Below the pieces are notes generated by a model. It was not told the DNA's origin and made no database searches. It was given only the letters and a program-made list of their open reading frames with translations. The position numbers were made by a program, and so were the translations under genes. 64,000 nt of DNA from Anatilimnocola floriformis (GTDB taxonomy: Bacteria; Planctomycetota; Planctomycetia; Pirellulales; Pirellulaceae): assembly GCF_024256385.1 (NCBI RefSeq), contig NZ_JAMLFW010000002.1:2125188-2189187 (forward strand), given 5' to 3'. Numbering within the stretch: the stretch's first letter is position 1; every line of letters starts with the position of its first letter. Below, piece by piece: positions 42,012 through 51,194 of this stretch.

Positions 42012-44570
42012 ATGTCGCCGGGTGCGGTAACCAGCGAAGCTCACGTGCAGCGAGATCTGCTCCAGGGGTACGTTCCCTACCAGCAGGTTCACGATGAGCT
42101 GTTGGGAGCCGATGGCACGCTCCGCGGGCAGTGGCAAAAGTTCGTTCCCGCCCTCGCCCAACTCGGCAGCCCCGAAATCGCCCGCCGCTGGGAAGCCTCG
42201 CGCAAGCTGATCCGCGAAAACGGCGTGACGTATAACGTTCACGGCGATCCCGCCGGCCTGGCCCGACCGTGGGAACTCGACGCGGTTCCGCTCCTGCTGC
42301 CAACCTCGGAATGGAACACCATTTCCGAAGGTCTCGTGCAGCGAGCGACATTGCTGAACATGGTGCTGGCCGATCTGTATGGTCCGCAGCGGTTGCTGAG
42401 CGAAGGGCTGCTGCCGCCGGAATTGGTATTTGCCCATCCGGGCTTCCTGCGGTCCTGCAAAGATCTGCCAGTTCCTCGCAATCGCTACTTGTATCTTTCC
42501 GCAGCCCACTTGGCTCGCGACCGCAGCGGCCAATGGTTGGTGATTGCTGATCGCACGCGTGGGCCGACTGGCGCTGGTTATGCGCTCGAAAATCGCCTGG
42601 TGATGTCGCGGATGATGCCCGACGTCTTTCGCGATTGCCAGGTGGAACGTCTTGCGCGATTTTTCGCTACGCTGCGCGAAACATTGCAGACGAGCGGCCG
42701 AGTTCACGATCAGCCGCGGATCGTGTTGCTCAGCCCGGGCCCGACGAGCCCCACTTATTTCGAAGACGCCTACCTGTCGCGCTACTTGGGTTTCACGCTG
42801 GTCGAAGGTGGCGATCTGACGGTCCGCGAGAACAACGTTTATCTCAAAACGCTCGGCGGGCTGATGCGGGTCGATGTGATCCTCCGCCGCGTTCGCGACG
42901 AGCTGTGCGATCCGCTGGAACTCCACGGCGACTCGCTGCAAGGCGTGCCAGGTTTGACGCACGCAGCCCGCAGTGGCACCGTGTTGCTGGCCAATGCTCT
43001 CGGCTGCAGCGTGGTCGAATCGGCCGCCCTCGTGCCGTTCATGCCGACGCTGGCGCACTTCTTTTTGCGCGAGGAGCTGAAGCTCAACTCCGTTCGCACT
43101 TGGTGGTGCGGCGACGGCGAGTCGCTGCAGTACGTCATCGAAAATTTTGACAAGCTGGTGGTCAAACCGAGCTTTCCCTCTGCGCGACACACTGCCATTT
43201 CAGGTGGCCAGCTTCCGAAATCGCAGCGCGAAGAGTGGATCGCGAAAATCAAACACCGGCCGCAGAATTACGTCGCTCAAGAACTCGTGACCGGTTCATC
43301 GGCCCCGATGTGGGCCGGCGGTACGCTGCGGGCCTGCCATGTCGCGGTCCGCACGTTTGCGGTGGCGACTGGCGATACCTATGAAGTGATGCCTGGCGGC
43401 CTGGCCCGCGTCTCAACCTCCTCCGACCCACTCGCCGAATCGGCGCTCGGCGGCCAAGGGAGCAAGGATGTGTGGGTTCTGGGCGACGGCCCGGTGGCGA
43501 ATGTTTCGCTGCTCCATCCCGCCGGCACGATGATCTCGCTGCAACGCAGCGGCAACGATCTTCCCAGCCGCGTCGCCGATCACTTGTTCTGGCTCGGCCG
43601 GCACGTCGAACGGCTCGAAGGAATCGCCCGTGTGCTGCGGACGACCCTCACCCGGCTCACCAGCGAAGCCTCTTTCGCTGGTTCGCAGAGTATGGGCCCG
43701 CTGCTGAAGATGCTTGCCGAATTGATGGCCTTCCCCGCACCGCTCCGGCCGTCGCTCACCGCGCCGGCGATGGCGGCGCTCGAAGCCGAACTCAGTCGTT
43801 GGATTTCCGATCCCACGCGCAACAGCCTGGCCAGCATGGTGAGTGCGATGCGCGGCGCTGCGACCGTCGTGCGCGATCGCTTGTCGCTCGACAGCTGGCG
43901 GATTTTGAATCGCCTCGGCCAAGAGCTGGTAAATCAGGGGAAAGAGCCGTCGCCGTCGCTGACCGATTCGCTGCCGATGCTCAATCGCTTGATCCTCGAT
44001 CTGGCGGCGTTCAGCGGTATGGGCACCGAAAGCATGACCCGCGGTCCGGGTTGGCGTTTTCTCGATTTGGGCCGCCGTCTCGAACGAGCGCTGCAAGCGA
44101 TGACCGTGATCAAGGTCGCGCTCGTCGAACCCCCTGCCGATGAAGATTCACTGCTCGAGGCGCTGCTGGAAATTGGCGATAGCTCGATGACCTATCGCAA
44201 CCGCTACCTGACGATGCTGCAGCTGCCACCGATTCTCGACTTGCTACTGACCGACGAAACGAACCCGCGCTCGGTCGGCTTTCAAGTCGCCGCGCTCCTC
44301 GGTCACGTCGATGCCCTGCCGCATTCCAATCGGCAACTCCTCCGCAGCACCGAGCAACGGCTGATTCTCGATACCTGCACGCAACTTCGCCTCGCCGATG
44401 TCTATGCCCTGTCGCATCTCGATCGTCAGGGCCGACGTTCATCGCTGGAGCGGTTCCTGCTGCGACATAGCGAGCAACTGCGGCAACTGTCGGATGAGAT
44501 CAGTCGGAATTATTTGATTCATGCTGGTCCGGCGCGGCAGCTCAACGAGATTCGTCCCTCCTCCACGTAG
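42012..44570 (+). CDS. Fused ATP-grasp/alpha-E protein with degenerate ATP-grasp half
   Basis: 852 residues: ATP-grasp about 20-500, alpha-E about 517-840 (LPSRVADHLFWLGRHVERLEGIARVLR). It is homologous to the two preceding proteins joined in order. Key positions differ from the stand-alone copy: metal motif VIADRTRGPTGAGYALENR (Glu/Asn replaced), nucleotide loop KLVVKPSFPSARHTAISGG (Gly-rich ESGGYG lost; the Lys kept) and VAVRTFAV in place of DLRPYI. These changes suggest weakened or lost catalysis, so it may be a regulatory partner or bind a different ligand. It could equally be a fusion subfamily with its own active site. The transglutaminase follows 14 bases later. Confidence 0.9.
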   Translation: MSPGAVTSEAHVQRDLLQGYVPYQQVHDELLGADGTLRGQWQKFVPALAQLGSPEIARRWEASRKLIRENGVTYNVHGDPAGLARPWELDAVPLLLPTSEWNTISEGLVQRATLLNMVLADLYGPQRLLSEGLLPPELVFAHPGFLRSCKDLPVPRNRYLYLSAAHLARDRSGQWLVIADRTRGPTGAGYALENRLVMSRMMPDVFRDCQVERLARFFATLRETLQTSGRVHDQPRIVLLSPGPTSPTYFEDAYLSRYLGFTLVEGGDLTVRENNVYLKTLGGLMRVDVILRRVRDELCDPLELHGDSLQGVPGLTHAARSGTVLLANALGCSVVESAALVPFMPTLAHFFLREELKLNSVRTWWCGDGESLQYVIENFDKLVVKPSFPSARHTAISGGQLPKSQREEWIAKIKHRPQNYVAQELVTGSSAPMWAGGTLRACHVAVRTFAVATGDTYEVMPGGLARVSTSSDPLAESALGGQGSKDVWVLGDGPVANVSLLHPAGTMISLQRSGNDLPSRVADHLFWLGRHVERLEGIARVLRTTLTRLTSEASFAGSQSMGPLLKMLAELMAFPAPLRPSLTAPAMAALEAELSRWISDPTRNSLASMVSAMRGAATVVRDRLSLDSWRILNRLGQELVNQGKEPSPSLTDSLPMLNRLILDLAAFSGMGTESMTRGPGWRFLDLGRRLERALQAMTVIKVALVEPPADEDSLLEALLEIGDSSMTYRNRYLTMLQLPPILDLLLTDETNPRSVGFQVAALLGHVDALPHSNRQLLRSTEQRLILDTCTQLRLADVYALSHLDRQGRRSSLERFLLRHSEQLRQLSDEISRNYLIHAGPARQLNEIRPSST

Positions 44571-44584
44571 ATTGAAGGTGACTC

Positions 44585-45463
44585 ATGAAATACAAAGTCA
44601 CGCATACCACGATCTACGATTATTCCGACGCGGTTCCAGTCTGTCACAACGAGATCCGCCTCTGGCCTCGCGATCATCGCCGGCAGGTTTGCCTGCAGCA
44701 TCGCTTGCGGGTTCGTCCGGAACCGGCTCACACCGATCATCGCACCGACTACTTTGGCAATCACGCGGGGCAGTTCGCCATCGAGCAGCCGCACAACCGC
44801 TTGACGGTCACCGCCGTCAGCCAGGTGCAAGTCACGCCGCCGGAAGTACCCGCGCCGAGCAGCACGCCGCCCTGGGAAGACATCCGCGACCGCTTTGCCA
44901 TCGGTCAGCCACCCTGGTGGCTTGAGGCGCGGCAGTTTGTGCTCGACTCGCCTTACGTGCAAGCAAGTTCCGCCCTCCGCGCGCTCGCCGAACCCTCGTT
45001 CACGCCGGGCCGGCCTTGGCTCGAAGCGGTGCTTGATCTGACGCGACGGATTTATACGGAGTTCAAGTACGATCCGGCGGCGACGAACGTGAACACCGCT
45101 CTTGAGACCGTGCTGCGAATTCGCCGCGGCGTGTGTCAGGATTTCGCCCATCTGCAAATCGGCTGCTTGCGTTCGCTAGGATTGCCGGCGCGGTATGTGA
45201 GCGGTTACTTGCTCACGCAACCGCCACCAGGACAGCCGCGACTGGTTGGCGCCGATGCCTCGCATGCCTGGGTTGCGGCGTTTTGTCCCGAGGCGGGCTG
45301 GATCGATTTCGATCCTACGAACAACGTCATCCCCGGCGTCGGCCATGTGACGCTCGCCTGGGGACGCGACTACGGCGACGTCTGCCCGATTAAGGGCGTG
45401 GTTGTCGGCGGCGGCCAACACCGCATGCGCGTGGCGGTCGATGTCGCGCCGATGCTAGATTGA
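44585..45463 (+). CDS. Transglutaminase-like cysteine protease (COG1305 type)
   Basis: 292 residues. N-terminal beta domain of the bacterial transglutaminase-like type (MKYKVTHTTIYDYSDAVPV, NEIRLWPRDHRRQVCLQHRL), then the papain-like core with the triad Cys184 (RRGVCQDFAHLQIG), His227 (GADASHAWVAAF) and Asp241 or 243 (WIDFDPTNN). No signal peptide, so cytoplasmic. Proteins of this kind in such loci are predicted to hydrolyse or transfer amide bonds, i.e. to cut or exchange the link made by the ATP-grasp. It starts 14 bases after the fusion gene and is the last gene of the locus. Confidence 0.9.
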   Translation: MKYKVTHTTIYDYSDAVPVCHNEIRLWPRDHRRQVCLQHRLRVRPEPAHTDHRTDYFGNHAGQFAIEQPHNRLTVTAVSQVQVTPPEVPAPSSTPPWEDIRDRFAIGQPPWWLEARQFVLDSPYVQASSALRALAEPSFTPGRPWLEAVLDLTRRIYTEFKYDPAATNVNTALETVLRIRRGVCQDFAHLQIGCLRSLGLPARYVSGYLLTQPPPGQPRLVGADASHAWVAAFCPEAGWIDFDPTNNVIPGVGHVTLAWGRDYGDVCPIKGVVVGGGQHRMRVAVDVAPMLD

Positions 45464-45474
45464 TTCGGAGTTGT

Positions 45475-45687
45475 CTACGCCGCTTCTGCAGGGCCTTTTG
45501 GCTTTACGGGCATAGTATGCAGCAATGCTTTGAGCACTGCATTTACCGTTTCCGACCCAGCAAACGCGGCTGCAACTTCAGGATCGAGCACGACGAGTCG
45601 CCCCCCCTTTTGTAGCTTCGCTGCAAATCGGTTTGGCTTCGCTTGCTTATAGTCGAACTGGTAGTCGTCTCGAAGTTCATCGGACAT
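45475..45687 (-). CDS. Small protein resembling toxin-antitoxin antitoxins
   Basis: 70 residues (MSDELRDDYQFDYKQAKPNR...). The Y-x-FDYKQAKPNRFAAKL opening and LVVLDPEVAAAFAGSETVN resemble short bacterial proteins that look like antitoxins or their relatives. No toxin-like partner lies next to it, so it may be solitary or not an antitoxin. A GAGAG site precedes the start. Convergent with the transglutaminase gene at a distance of 11 bases. Confidence 0.6.
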   Translation of the reverse strand: MSDELRDDYQFDYKQAKPNRFAAKLQKGGRLVVLDPEVAAAFAGSETVNAVLKALLHTMPVKPKGPAEAA

Positions 45688-45712
45688 TTATTAACTCTCA
45701 GCGGTTGTCCGA

Positions 45713-45786
45713 TCAGCCGCCAGGCGTTAGCCTCCGGCTTGTAAACGGTGTCGGCAGGAAGCCGGGGGCTAGCGCCCTGCGGCTGA
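45713..45786. repeat. 28-bp inverted repeat pair, family H (CAGCCG..GGCGTTAGCC type)
   Basis: Arms 45713-45740 and 45759-45786 are inverted (24-25 of 28 positions match), 18 bases apart; right arm begins AAGCCGGGGGCTAGCGCCCT. GGCTAGCGCC is itself palindromic. It lies upstream of the small antitoxin-like gene and near the 3' end of the cytochrome-propeller gene. From general familiarity this GC-rich type is common in planctomycete genomes; it has one copy here. Confidence 0.8.
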
Positions 45787-45807
45787 TTTTACTTACCGAA
45801 TACTGAC

Positions 45808-48800
45808 CTACTTCTTAAACATCGCATCCCGCGGGTTGCCGCGCGAGAGCAAGTAAGCGAGCAGGTCGAGCACTTCGTTTTCGTTTAGCTGCTTCAACAA
45901 ATCCTTCGGCATGAGCGAGACCGACGAGGGTTTACTTTCCTCGATGTCGCTCTTCTTGATCGTTTGGATCTTCGCTGCGTTCTCGGGATCGATCACCATC
46001 GTGATGCTCTCGGGCAGATCGGTGATGACGCGGCCCGTGAACGTCTTGCCGTCGGTGGTGGCCACGACGGTCGCTTTGTACTGATCCGAAATCACCTTGC
46101 TCGGTTCGATGATCGAATCGGTGAGATCCTTCAAGCTGAAGCGGCCGGCGAGTTGCGTCAGATCGGGGCCGGTAGCGCCGCCGTCTCCGCCGTAGCGATG
46201 ACAGACGACGCACCGCGCCGCCGCAAACATCTTCTGGCCGTTCTTGAAGTCGCGGCCCGTTAGTTTGCCATCGGCAAGCGCGACGACATCGGCAGCCGTG
46301 TAATCCTTGCCTGGGCCTTTCGCCTTCGGCAGCTCGGGTGCGACGTAAGGCTTGCGAAGGCCGAGGGCTTCGACGGCGAGACGTTCGGAATCGGTGGAGT
46401 TGCTGAAGGCGTCGTTCTCGATATTCGTGAGAAACTTCTGGTAGCTATTGCCGCCACTCTTCTTCCGGGCCGTTTCAAACCAGCGGAAGTAGTTCAAACG
46501 CTGATCGACGGTCCAGCCGGTCTTCAGATTTCGCAGCGTAAACGCATAGTGATACTGCTGCTGATCGACCTGATTGGCGAGGACCGAAGCCACCGTGCCG
46601 CCGTAACCGCGGTTGCGGGCCAGCAGTTCTTCCGAAACGGCAGTCGCCGAGTCGTGCTCCTTCGTCAATTCCGGCACGATCTTGGTGGCGGCTTGAGGCG
46701 AGCTCAAACCGACCATCAGGATGGCCAGTTCGCGATCGTGAGGATTCGAATTGGTGGGAAAAAGCGAATCGAATTTGGAGCCGAGCTTCACGCGCTCCGG
46801 GTCGGCAGGCAAGCCGAGTCGCGTGAAGACGAGTTGGTAAGCGCGGAGATATTCCAGCCGTTGAAATTCGCTGAGCTTGGCGTAGCTGAGCTTCTCCAAA
46901 GCAGCCAGGATTCGCGGCTGCAGCGGCGCATCGGCTTGACGAGCCAGGCCGACAACGCCGGTGATGATCGTTTCGGTATCGTTCGAATTCAACACCTGAT
47001 CCTGCCAGGCAGCAACCGGCAACCGCTCGAGCGCCACCCGCGCCGCATAGCGAATGTGTCGATCGGCATGAGCCAGATGCGGCACGAGAAACGCCGCGGC
47101 CTTTTCGGGAGCAGCATGATCGGCGACATGGTAGGTCTCGATCTCGCGACGAAGAGCGCGCAACTGTGCTTCGCGCGGGTCTTTGCGTTCGATCGGTGCT
47201 GTCGATTCCTTGCCGACGTAGGTCACGCGAAATAGTTCGCTTTGCGCGCCACGGCCACCAATCGTGAAATAGAGTGCGCCATCCGTACCAACAACAGTGT
47301 CGGTCAGCGGTAGTGGCGTGCGCGAAACGAATTCTTCCTTGGTGGCTTTGTAGCTCGCGCCATTCGGCTCGATGTGAATCGCATACATCGTGGCGAAGGT
47401 CCAGTCGCAGATGAACAGCGCCTGCTGATACTTCGCAGGGAACTTCGTGCCATAGCCGAACTCGACACCTACCGGCGAACCAGGGCCGATGTCGACGAGT
47501 TGCGGCAGGCTATCGACATAGTAAGGCGGCCATTTGCCCGTGCCGCTCCGCCAACCTAACTCGCTGCCGCTCGGAGCATGCACAACGCGCGTCGGTCGGT
47601 ACCAAGGCGAACCAAAATCCCATTCCATGTCGGCGTCGTAGACAAACATCTCGCCGTCGCCGTTGAAGGCGAAGTCGTACTGATTGCGATAGCCGACCGA
47701 GATCATCTCCCAGGTCTTGCCATCGGGATCGGTCTTGGCGATCCAGCCGCCCGGCGCGACAATGCCCGCCGCATGGCCGTTGGCATCCCACTGCCGCGGC
47801 GTGAACAGGTCTTCGTCCCAGTTGGGAGCGATGCGGCTGCTGATCCCTTCTGGCAGCTGGGCGTGGAGTTGCTCTGACCGCACGCCGCCCATCGTTTGCA
47901 CGGGCGAGTTTGTCGTTCGATCGAATGGCGGCGAAGTGTGGTTGCCGCAGTCGACGTAGATGCTCTTGCCGTCGGGAGAGAGACGCAGCGCGTGCGGACC
48001 ATGTTCGCCGCCGCCGCGAAACTCCTTGAGCTTCACGACTTCATCGAACTGATCGTCGCCGTTCTTATCGCGGGCTCGATACAAACCGCTGCCGGGACCT
48101 CCGTTGCAGCAGATGTAAAGCGAGTCAAAAGCCCAAAGTAGCCCTTGCGCGCCGGAGATTTGCTTGCCATCGATCTTGATGTCGAGCAATTCGACTTTCG
48201 TCTCCCCGCTGCTGCCGATCGCCGGTGGCGTGATGCGACAGAGCCCGATGTTGCCTTGATCGCTGGCGATCAATCGGCCCTTACCGTCCACGGCGAGGCA
48301 AACCCAAGAACCGAGTTTGTCCTTCGGCACGGTAAAGAGGCGTTCGGCTTGGAAACCAGGGAGCAAATTGAATGTATCGCGTTGCGGACCGCCGGCCAAA
48401 GCGCTGCCGCTGAGTACTTCGCCCCACGGCCCGGCGCCGTACTTTGCCACGACGCGCGGCTTGCCCCAATCCTTGGCTTTGCGCTGTTCGGCGATTTCCC
48501 AGCTGTCGTCGCTGACGATGTAGGTCGCTTTGTCGTCGGCGCCGGTGATCATCATTTTCAAAACGAAGGCAGCCGCGCCACCTTCGTTTTCAATTTCGGC
48601 TTCGAGCAGATTCTCGCCCGCTTTCACATGCTGTTGCACATCGACTTCGGTCGCCGATTGCCATTCGTTCGAGCGGAGGACCATTTGGCCGTTGACGCGG
48701 ACTACCACGACGTTGTCGCACGAGGCCTTTAGCCGGGCCGCCTTGCCGCCGGTGAATGTCTTGCGGAGAAAGTATTTCTTATTGTTGTCGGCACCCCAGA

Positions 48801-48996
48801 TCCAAACCGGCGCGGGTCCTTCGGTGACCCACGCCTTATTCGCGGCTGGCTTGGTAACTTCGGCTGGGGCCGGTTGCCCGGTCGCTTCGGCGACTTCGGG
48901 TTTTTGTGTGAAGTGCTTGCCGTCTTTCGATTCCGCGCCCAGCGCGAATGCACCAACCAACAACCAAGCCGCGCTAACAATCCAATACCGCATCAT
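45808..48996 (-). CDS. Secreted propeller-HEAT-cytochrome c protein (PVC-type)
   Basis: 1062 residues. The start is ATG 48996 or 48993 (MMRYWIVSAAWLLVGAFALGAES, signal peptide) with GGAG upstream. N-terminal beta-sandwich part (RKTFTGGKAARLKASCDNVV) to about residue 190; a PQQ/glucose-dehydrogenase-like beta-propeller about 210-560 (LLPGFQAERLFTVPKDKLGS, DQGNIGLCRITPPAIGSSGE, FICDWTFATMYAIHIEPNGA); helical repeats about 600-720; and a C-terminal cytochrome c with the haem site CVVCH at Cys929-His933, then TGPDLTQLAGRF and the PVC-type DSIIEPSKVISDQY. Such proteins probably oxidise sugars or other small molecules outside the cell and pass electrons via the haem. Substrate is unknown. Confidence 0.92.
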   Translation of the reverse strand: MMRYWIVSAAWLLVGAFALGAESKDGKHFTQKPEVAEATGQPAPAEVTKPAANKAWVTEGPAPVWIWGADNNKKYFLRKTFTGGKAARLKASCDNVVVVRVNGQMVLRSNEWQSATEVDVQQHVKAGENLLEAEIENEGGAAAFVLKMMITGADDKATYIVSDDSWEIAEQRKAKDWGKPRVVAKYGAGPWGEVLSGSALAGGPQRDTFNLLPGFQAERLFTVPKDKLGSWVCLAVDGKGRLIASDQGNIGLCRITPPAIGSSGETKVELLDIKIDGKQISGAQGLLWAFDSLYICCNGGPGSGLYRARDKNGDDQFDEVVKLKEFRGGGEHGPHALRLSPDGKSIYVDCGNHTSPPFDRTTNSPVQTMGGVRSEQLHAQLPEGISSRIAPNWDEDLFTPRQWDANGHAAGIVAPGGWIAKTDPDGKTWEMISVGYRNQYDFAFNGDGEMFVYDADMEWDFGSPWYRPTRVVHAPSGSELGWRSGTGKWPPYYVDSLPQLVDIGPGSPVGVEFGYGTKFPAKYQQALFICDWTFATMYAIHIEPNGASYKATKEEFVSRTPLPLTDTVVGTDGALYFTIGGRGAQSELFRVTYVGKESTAPIERKDPREAQLRALRREIETYHVADHAAPEKAAAFLVPHLAHADRHIRYAARVALERLPVAAWQDQVLNSNDTETIITGVVGLARQADAPLQPRILAALEKLSYAKLSEFQRLEYLRAYQLVFTRLGLPADPERVKLGSKFDSLFPTNSNPHDRELAILMVGLSSPQAATKIVPELTKEHDSATAVSEELLARNRGYGGTVASVLANQVDQQQYHYAFTLRNLKTGWTVDQRLNYFRWFETARKKSGGNSYQKFLTNIENDAFSNSTDSERLAVEALGLRKPYVAPELPKAKGPGKDYTAADVVALADGKLTGRDFKNGQKMFAAARCVVCHRYGGDGGATGPDLTQLAGRFSLKDLTDSIIEPSKVISDQYKATVVATTDGKTFTGRVITDLPESITMVIDPENAAKIQTIKKSDIEESKPSSVSLMPKDLLKQLNENEVLDLLAYLLSRGNPRDAMFKK

Positions 48997-49084
48997 TGCT
49001 CAACTCCGGAGAGAAAATCTGTCGCCGAAGTTTAACAGATTAATCCGAAGGAGTGGCCATTTCACCTGTCACCGCTCAAACAGG

Positions 49085-49465
49085 CTAGGCCTTCCGCTTC
49101 GGCCGCCGCGGAATGCGTGTGGCAGCTTTCCCGCCACCAGCGCCGCTGATGATCTGGCCGAAATTAAAACGAGAATAGATCAGCCAGACGCCGAGCATCA
49201 GCACCGGAATCCACCAGAGCAATTTGGGTTGCAAGGCGAACACGACGACCGCGCCGACCAGCGCGATCAATAGCCACTTCGGCGTTTTCGAGAAAATCGC
49301 CGTGAGCTGCGGCATGGCGAGCCAGAGCGCGGCCAAGACGATGCCCACGCGGAACATCACCCATACAGAGTTCGCCATGGTGCTCACGGCGTAACCCATC
49401 GTCCACAGGACCAGCGCGCCGAAAATGAAGGCCAGCGCGACCAGGCCGATTTGCATTCGCTTCAT
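49085..49465 (-). CDS. Small multi-helix membrane protein
   Basis: 126 residues starting at 49465 (MKRMQIGLVALAFIFGALVL), with about four hydrophobic helices (WTMGYAVSTMANSVWVMFRV, GIVLAALWLAMPQL, PKWLLIALVGAVVVFALQ, PKLLWWIPVLMLGVWLIYS) and a basic C-terminus (RIPRRPKRKA). The upstream extension of the frame is judged not translated. It begins 13 bases after the PQQ-like protein stop, so it belongs to that operon. No family is recognised. Confidence 0.7.
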   Translation of the reverse strand: MKRMQIGLVALAFIFGALVLWTMGYAVSTMANSVWVMFRVGIVLAALWLAMPQLTAIFSKTPKWLLIALVGAVVVFALQPKLLWWIPVLMLGVWLIYSRFNFGQIISGAGGGKAATRIPRRPKRKA

Positions 49466-49478
49466 GCGAGCTATCCGC

Positions 49479-50768
49479 TTACTTCCCAATCGCGTAGAGC
49501 GATTTATAAGTCCGCAGATATAGACGTCCGCCAGCGATCGCCGGCGAAGACGCGATCGAATCGACCATGTCGTTCTTGGCGAGAATCTCAAAATCCTTAC
49601 CGGCTTTCACCACCGTGACCGTGCCTTTGCGTGCACAAAGATAGATCTTGCCGTCGGCGTAAACGGGCGATGCGCGATGGCGGTCCGCCGTCGTGCGCTG
49701 GTTGTAATATTCCTCGCCGGTCTTGGCATCCATGCAGATCAAGTTGCCATTCTCGCGGCAAAGATAGACCAAGCCATCGACGATCAGCGGCGATGGCACG
49801 TCTGGGGTTTCTTTAGCTCGCTTCCAGAGATAGGCGTTTTCGTTTTCGGTTACATCGCCCTTGCCGTCGGCCTTCAGGGCATAGACAGGACCGTTCTTCG
49901 CCGACGGGACGACAATAATGCCATCGGCAGCAACCGGCGTCGCGACGAACCGCAATGTCGGGTTGTAGTTGCCCTTGGGATTCAAGTCGCCGCAGCGCCA
50001 CAGCTCGTGGCCATCTTCCAGGCTATGAGCAGTGACATAGTCAGCGCCGTGCGTCACGAGAAAACTCTGCGTGGCGTCGCGATACAAGATGGGCGAGGCG
50101 TAGGAGTGTTCGCATTCGTCTTTGCCGTCGCTCTCGCGATCGTGCTTCCACAGCTCTTTGCCCGAGGCGGCGTCCAGACAGACGATGACGGCTTCACGCG
50201 TCTTGGGATTTCCTTCGCCGTGAATCAACTGCAGGTATAACTTGTTGCCATCGATCACCGGCGTGCTGGTCATGCCGAACGCAATTTTTAGTTTGCCGTA
50301 GCGATCCTGCACGTCGATCTTCCAAACCTGTTCACCATCCTTGGTGTAGCAGCCGAGCACACCGTTGGCGAAGAACGCCCAAACGTGTTTACCGTCGGTG
50401 CAGGGCGAAGGCGATGCACTGTTGCCTTCGTCGCCGCGAACGTCCTTGTTGCCTGTCGCCAGGGTTTGCCGCCACAGCTCCTTGCCGTCGGTGCTCACGG
50501 CGATCAGCACCAGCTTGTCATTGTCGACACTGGTGACATAGATCCGGTCATCGAACACCACTGGCGTCGATCCGGCAGGGCCGGGCATGTCGAGCTTCCA
50601 CGCCACGCCCTCAGTCGGGCTGAACGTTACCGGCAAGTTTTTCTCGTGGCTAATACCGTCGAGCTTGGCTCCGCGCCACTGTGGCCAATTTTCTGCCGAG
50701 GCAACCAGCGGAACTGCCAAAGCGAACGAAGTGGCGAGCAAAGCCATGAAATCGCGACGGTGGGACAT
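49479..50768 (-). CDS. Secreted PQQ-like beta-propeller protein
   Basis: 429 residues, start at 50768 for the signal peptide MSHRRDFMALLATSFALAVPLVASAENWPQW. The rest is PQQ-type propeller repeats: NWPQWRGAKLDGISHEK, AGSTPVVFDDRIYVTSVDND, SKGKELWK-type (DAASGKELWKHDRES), NGPVYALKADGKGDVTE, IADGLVYLCRENGNLICMDA and KAGKDFEILAKNDMVDSIAS. Such proteins occur widely in planctomycetes as periplasmic scaffolds or quinoprotein relatives; the PQQ ligands cannot be confirmed. Operon with the membrane protein downstream. Confidence 0.88.
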   Translation of the reverse strand: MSHRRDFMALLATSFALAVPLVASAENWPQWRGAKLDGISHEKNLPVTFSPTEGVAWKLDMPGPAGSTPVVFDDRIYVTSVDNDKLVLIAVSTDGKELWRQTLATGNKDVRGDEGNSASPSPCTDGKHVWAFFANGVLGCYTKDGEQVWKIDVQDRYGKLKIAFGMTSTPVIDGNKLYLQLIHGEGNPKTREAVIVCLDAASGKELWKHDRESDGKDECEHSYASPILYRDATQSFLVTHGADYVTAHSLEDGHELWRCGDLNPKGNYNPTLRFVATPVAADGIIVVPSAKNGPVYALKADGKGDVTENENAYLWKRAKETPDVPSPLIVDGLVYLCRENGNLICMDAKTGEEYYNQRTTADRHRASPVYADGKIYLCARKGTVTVVKAGKDFEILAKNDMVDSIASSPAIAGGRLYLRTYKSLYAIGK

Positions 50769-50903
50769 GAGCGATTGACCTATCGGATGGTGAAGCAACA
50801 GCAGGCGGGAGGTGAGAGGGAACTGCCTAAGCAGTATCCTCTATTTCTGTTGATGGCTAAAGCGATGTCAATGGTCAGCGAGGCGAATGTAACGGAAATC
50901 ATT

Positions 50904-51194
50904 CTAGACTCGCGAATGCCAATAACCGGGCCGTCGGCTACCATGTGCGACCGCGACAATGATGATTTTCGAGGGCGAAGCGAGAAAAATGAGCGAATAG
51001 GGAAACGGCCGTAGTCCACAGCGCTGACAACCGTGTTTCACTCGTTCAAATCGCTGAGGATCCGCCACGATTCCGCTAATTGCCTCTTGGACCTTCAGTA
51101 CGAATGAGTTCGCAGCCTTTGCACTTTGGTGGCGGTACCACTCCGTGGCACGATCGAATTCGTCGCCGGCTTCGGCGTTGAACTCAACGATCAT
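50904..51194 (-). CDS. ParE/RelE-family toxin
   Basis: 96 residues with the family fold pattern: VEFNAEAGDEFDRATEWYR, FVLKVQEAISGIVADPQRFE and RRGLRPFPYSLIFLASPSKI, ending IIIVAVAHGSRRPGYW (the terminal HGSRRPGYW is typical). RelE members cleave mRNA on ribosomes and ParE inhibit gyrase; which one applies is unclear. The start overlaps the antitoxin's stop by 11 bases, the usual order (antitoxin first). Confidence 0.9.
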   Translation of the reverse strand: MIVEFNAEAGDEFDRATEWYRHQSAKAANSFVLKVQEAISGIVADPQRFERVKHGCQRCGLRPFPYSLIFLASPSKIIIVAVAHGSRRPGYWHSRV

